From NCBI RefSeq assembly GCF_004361915.1, contig NZ_SNWP01000012.1, forward strand, positions 1 through 64,000: DNA of 64,000 nucleotides, in the 5' to 3' direction. Made by a program: the position numbers and the translations under genes. Below the pieces are notes generated by a model that was not told where the DNA came from, did no database searches, and was given only the letters and a program-made list of their open reading frames with translations. Shown here piece after piece: positions 62,321 to 64,000 of the stretch; position 1 is the stretch's first letter, and every line of letters starts with the position of its first letter. Source of the stretch: Sediminibacterium goheungense. Its GTDB lineage: Bacteria > Bacteroidota > Bacteroidia > Chitinophagales > Chitinophagaceae.

Positions 62321-64000
62321 ATGGATGCTGCCATACTCGAAAAAGTGAATAGCTGGCTTACCGGCAATTATGATGCGGATACCAAAGAGGCTATCCGGAA
62401 AATGCAGGAGAACCAGCCTGATGAACTTGCAGATGCCTTTTACCGAAACCTTGAATTCGGAACGGGTGGTTTACGCGGTATCATGGGCATCGGAACCAAT
62501 CGTGTCAATAAATACACCATTGGTATGGCTACACAGGGTTTTGCCAATTATCTCAAAAAGTCTTACGGTGATCAGGAAATTAAAGTGGCTATTGGTCACG
62601 ACAGTCGGAATAACAGCCGCTTTTTTGCTGAAACCACCGCCAATGTTTTTGCTGCAAACGGCATCAAAGTATTTCTATTTGAAGCTTTAAGGCCTACACC
62701 TGAACTTAGTTTTGCCATCAGGTACCTGGGATGTCAGGGTGGAGTGGTTTGTACAGCATCACATAACCCTAAAGAATATAACGGTTATAAAGCTTACTGG
62801 AATGATGGCGGTCAGTTGGTACCTCCACATGATAAGAACGTAATCAAAGAAGTGGAAGCGATTACGAATGTGAATGATGTGAAATGGGACGGTGGAGCTG
62901 CCAATATTACCCTGCTGGGGAGCGATATGGATGAAGCCTACATCAATATGGTAAAACAACTTAGTGTTTATCCGGATGTAATAGCGAAGCAGCATGATCT
63001 TAAAATTGTATATACACCCATTCATGGAACAGGTATTACACTGGTGCCTCAGGTATTGAAAACTTTTGGGTTTACCAATGTTACGGTGGTAGAAGAACAG
63101 TCTACACCAGATGGTAATTTCCCAACGGTTGTGTACCCGAATCCGGAAGAAAGTGAAACCATGGGTATCGGTTTACAGAAAGCCAGGGAACTGGATGCTG
63201 ATATCCTTTTAGGGACTGATCCTGATGCAGACAGGGTTGGTATTGGTGTAAAAAATCATAAGGGTGAATGGGTACTGATGAATGGTAACCAGACTGCTGT
63301 ACTTGCTTTTGCTTATATGATAGAAGCCAGAAAAGCCAAAGGTATTGCGGCCTCTAATGATATGGTGATCTCTACGATTGTTACGACCCAAATGATCAAT
63401 GAAGTAGCAAGACAGAATCAGGTAGCCTGTTACAACGTACTTACCGGCTTCAAATGGATAGCAGAACTCATTAAGGAAAAAGAGGGGAAGGAAAACTATG
63501 TAATAGGAGGGGAAGAGAGTTTTGGCCTGATGATTGGCGATAAAATCCGTGATAAAGATGCGGTAAGTGCTGTGGCATTGATGTGTGAAATGGCGGCCTA
63601 TGAAAAGGCAAAGGGCAGAACCCTGTTTGATAAAATGATTGAGTTGTATATCCAGTATGGCTTCTATTATGAAAACCTGATCAGTATTACCAAGAAAGGA
63701 ATGAATGGTCAGAAGGAAATTGCTGCTATGATGGAAAGCTATCGTCAGCAGCCACCGGCTACTATCGACGGAGCAAAAGTTATTGAGTTGCTGGATTATG
63801 AATTGCAAACCGGTAAAAACCTGGTTACAGGTGAAAGCTGGAAAATCTCCTTGCCTAAGAGTAATGTGTTACAGTTTATTACAGAAGATGGTAGTAAGAT
63901 ATCGGCCAGACCATCGGGTACAGAGCCCAAGATTAAGTTTTATTTCAGTGTGAATACAACCCTGAAAGACAAAGCTTCATTTGATGTTCAATATGCGGCT
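62321..64000 (+). CDS. Phosphoglucomutase/phosphomannomutase family enzyme, 3' end outside window
   Basis: Translation from ATG 62321 gives an uninterrupted 560-codon frame to the window edge, without a stop, so the gene is cut by the edge and not broken. It starts MDAAILEKVNSWLTGNYDAD. All four active-site elements are visible: catalytic serine loop TASHNPKEYNGYK, metal loop GTDPDADRVG, sugar-binding GGEESFG and phosphate-binding RPSGTEPKIKFY. The length and the early GTGGLRGIMG motif fit the roughly 580-residue phospho-sugar mutases (PgcA-like alpha-phosphoglucomutase) more than GlmM. It interconverts hexose 1- and 6-phosphates in the cytoplasm. Confidence 0.92.
   Translation, partial: MDAAILEKVNSWLTGNYDADTKEAIRKMQENQPDELADAFYRNLEFGTGGLRGIMGIGTNRVNKYTIGMATQGFANYLKKSYGDQEIKVAIGHDSRNNSRFFAETTANVFAANGIKVFLFEALRPTPELSFAIRYLGCQGGVVCTASHNPKEYNGYKAYWNDGGQLVPPHDKNVIKEVEAITNVNDVKWDGGAANITLLGSDMDEAYINMVKQLSVYPDVIAKQHDLKIVYTPIHGTGITLVPQVLKTFGFTNVTVVEEQSTPDGNFPTVVYPNPEESETMGIGLQKARELDADILLGTDPDADRVGIGVKNHKGEWVLMNGNQTAVLAFAYMIEARKAKGIAASNDMVISTIVTTQMINEVARQNQVACYNVLTGFKWIAELIKEKEGKENYVIGGEESFGLMIGDKIRDKDAVSAVALMCEMAAYEKAKGRTLFDKMIELYIQYGFYYENLISITKKGMNGQKEIAAMMESYRQQPPATIDGAKVIELLDYELQTGKNLVTGESWKISLPKSNVLQFITEDGSKISARPSGTEPKIKFYFSVNTTLKDKASFDVQYAA

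Noticed and set aside
1..64000. tRNA, rRNA and insertion sequence genes
   Set aside because: Reading through the gaps between genes showed no tRNA cloverleaf, rRNA segment, transposase or integrase.

Overview
The window looks like a chromosomal segment of a Bacteroidota bacterium, most probably of the family Chitinophagaceae. This rests on candidate promoters close to the TAnnTTTG/TTTG pattern, near absence of Shine-Dalgarno sequences, TonB receptors with outer-membrane beta-barrels, DUF4369/TlpA and DUF2147 proteins, and intergenic decoration with short degenerate tandem repeats. No species can be named from the sequence alone.

Left region (1-19.5 kb) is mostly housekeeping. After a 7-bp tandem repeat come ispD and three minus-strand genes (an acyltransferase-like protein, a DUF2147 protein, an amidohydrolase). 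A long plus-strand operon follows: trpE-G-D-C-F-B-A, then hisH-A-F-IE, then a periplasmic thioredoxin-like gene. Ahead of trpE lies a 19-codon leader peptide with three consecutive Trp codons followed by a His codon, then a terminator hairpin and a competing antiterminator pairing: a classical ribosome-mediated attenuator for a joint trp-his operon. Next come an ArsC/Spx-like gene, an outer-membrane receptor, a decayed small membrane-protein gene, two poorly known genes bracketed by copies of an intergenic repeat, and a CCG-type Fe-S protein.

Central region (19.6-46.3 kb) is an extracellular contractile injection system (eCIS, Afp/PVC-like). It holds putative cargo genes (a Gly/Ala/Ser-rich 518-aa protein, a DUF4157 protein with an acidic 18-residue repeat, a small third gene), an antiparallel pair (methyltransferase and membrane-anchored GH18-like protein), and a collinear structural cluster: DUF4255 cap-like protein, unknown 275-aa protein, sheath, two tube proteins, DUF5908 protein, LysM baseplate protein, VgrG-like spike, PAAR tip, gp25, gpJ, a fibre-like protein, an Afp12-like baseplate protein, a 1406-aa tape measure protein and an AAA+ ATPase. 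There is no T6SS membrane complex, phage head or terminase.

Region 46.4-59.8 kb continues on the same strand with tiny gaps: a membrane protein with TrkA-N-like and RyR domains, a protein with an N-terminal TIR domain and two TIR-like segments, and a STAND-type NTPase with transmembrane segment, coiled coil and WD40 propeller, followed by a TonB-dependent receptor, a formyltransferase-fold protein, a nucleotide-transporter-like protein with a large C-terminal domain, and a LysE-type exporter. The TrkA/RyR-TIR-STAND trio resembles predicted immunity and cell-death signalling modules. Its place directly behind the eCIS ATPase suggests, as inference, a sensor that controls firing, release or host-cell lysis for the injection machine.

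Right region (59.8-64 kb) returns to housekeeping: a cupin, an Fe-S oxidoreductase whose usual neighbour (the CCG protein at 18.7-19.5 kb) lies 41 kb away with the whole eCIS block in between, a PyrR-like phosphoribosyltransferase, and a phosphohexomutase gene that runs off the window edge.
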